This document shows positions 63,469 to 64,000 of a stretch of 64,000 nucleotides of DNA, piece after piece. Below the pieces are notes generated by a model. It was not told the DNA's origin, did no database searches, and saw nothing but the letters and a program-made list of their open reading frames with translations. The translations under genes were made by a program, and so were the position numbers. The DNA comes from an uncultured Bacteroidota bacterium (GTDB lineage: Bacteria; Bacteroidota; Bacteroidia; Bacteroidales; P3), in contig CACYSB010000004.1 in the NCBI GenBank assembly GCA_902777005.1, positions 107,960-171,959 of the forward strand. The letters run 5' to 3'. Positions within the stretch are counted from its first letter, which is position 1. Each line of letters begins with the position of its first letter.

Positions 63469-64000
63469 TTATTCAAGAATCTTGGTCACCTGACCGGAGC
63501 CAACGGTGCGGCCACCCTCGCGGATAGCGAAGCGCAGGTTCTCGTTCAGAGCGATGTCGGCGATCAGCTCAACGGTGATGGTGAGGTTGTCGCCAGGCAT
63601 GACCATCTCGCGGCCCTCGGGCAGGCTGATGGTACCGGTCACGTCAGTGGTACGGAAGTAGAACTGCGGACGATAGTTGTTGTGGAACGGGGTGTGACGG
63701 CCGCCTTCCTCTTTCTTCAGGATATAGACAGCAGCCTCGAATTTGTGGTGAGGTTTCACCGAGCCGGGCTTGGCGATAACCATACCGCGACGGATCTCGT
63801 TCTTGTCGATACCGCGGAGCAGCAGACCCACGTTGTCGCCAGCTTCACCCTCGTCGAGGATCTTGCGGAACATCTCAACGCCGGTGACGGTGCTCTTCAG
63901 CTTCTCGGCACCCATACCGATGATGTCGACGGGGTCGCCGGTGTGGATAACACCAGTCTCGATACGACCGGTGGCAACAGTACCACGGCCGGTGATGCTG
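63469..64000 (-). CDS. tuf: Elongation factor Tu, C-terminal part (gene runs off the window)
   Basis: The frame is open to base 64000; 176 residues are visible. It contains [16 protein letters not shown] at the start of domain 2 and continues through [45 protein letters not shown] and the terminal [17 protein letters not shown], all diagnostic of EF-Tu. The GTP-binding domain is outside the window. EF-Tu delivers aminoacyl-tRNA to the ribosome. Confidence 0.98.
   Translation of the reverse strand, partial: SITGRGTVATGRIETGVIHTGDPVDIIGMGAEKLKSTVTGVEMFRKILDEGEAGDNVGLLLRGIDKNEIRRGMVIAKPGSVKPHHKFEAAVYILKKEEGGRHTPFHNNYRPQFYFRTTDVTGTISLPEGREMVMPGDNLTITVELIADIALNENLRFAIREGGRTVGSGQVTKILE

Overview
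The window is chromosomal DNA of a Bacteroidales (Bacteroidota) bacterium. Supporting features are promoters of the TTTG-N19/20-TAnnTTTG type, start codons that mostly lack a Shine-Dalgarno sequence, a type IX secretion (T9SS) C-terminal sorting domain, a Mfa-like fimbrillin lipoprotein, DUF4837 and DUF3467 family genes, the porG-uppS-bamA-ompH-ompH order known from Porphyromonas, and the tuf-tRNA-Trp-secE-nusG-rplKAJL-rpoBC order. Genus cannot be fixed from the sequence alone. The first 24 kb are strongly GC-biased at third codon positions; the 31-38 kb stretch is visibly less so.

Layout. 1-20.6 kb (+): an accessory surface region. A giant protein truncated by the window edge (1-5430) and a 4107-residue T9SS cargo (5685-18008) share glycine-rich coils of the type [Y/F]GG[G/S/N], probably beta-helical. 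The second giant gene is followed, almost without gaps, by a 64-residue protein and a fimbrillin-like lipoprotein with GLUG-type repeats. 20.6-21.26 kb: gene-free stretch with a terminator, a 21-bp inverted repeat and short degenerate repeats. 21.26-27.1 kb (+): aminotransferase, then recA, a small envelope protein, a bifunctional (p)ppGpp synthetase/hydrolase and a MazG-like pyrophosphohydrolase, tightly packed. 27.1-38.0 kb (-): envelope biogenesis run, read from 37987 downward: lipoprotein, two probable outer-membrane proteins, an SDR epimerase, a DUF4837 lipoprotein, PorG, UppS, BamA and two OmpH/Skp chaperones. Its terminator appears to lie inside the coding sequence of the convergent mazG. 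38.1-40.5 kb (-): acpP-fabF-rnc. 40.96-43.8 kb (+): purN, a glycosyltransferase and an OmpA-domain protein. 43.9-45.1 kb (-): a major OmpA/OprF-type porin-like protein. 45.3-51.3 kb: pgi, ssb, rpmB, rpsU, a POT-family transporter, tsaC/sua5, a phosphopantetheinyl transferase and a DUF3467 protein. 51.6-64 kb (-): rpoC, rpoB, rplL, rplJ, rplA, rplK, nusG, secE, tRNA-Trp and the C-terminal part of tuf.

How the parts fit: PorG (T9SS), BamA and OmpH/Skp would assemble the outer-membrane machinery that exports and anchors the T9SS giant protein; acpP, FabF and the phosphopantetheinyl transferase belong to fatty-acid synthesis; the recA-rel-mazG block groups stress and nucleotide-quality functions. 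The most unusual observations are the terminator hairpin that replaces a conserved segment of MazG, three copies of an intergenic repeat family (5.45, 40.8 and 51.4 kb), the giant GGG-coil proteins with their coupled small partners, and the structured leader plus strong Shine-Dalgarno of rpsU.
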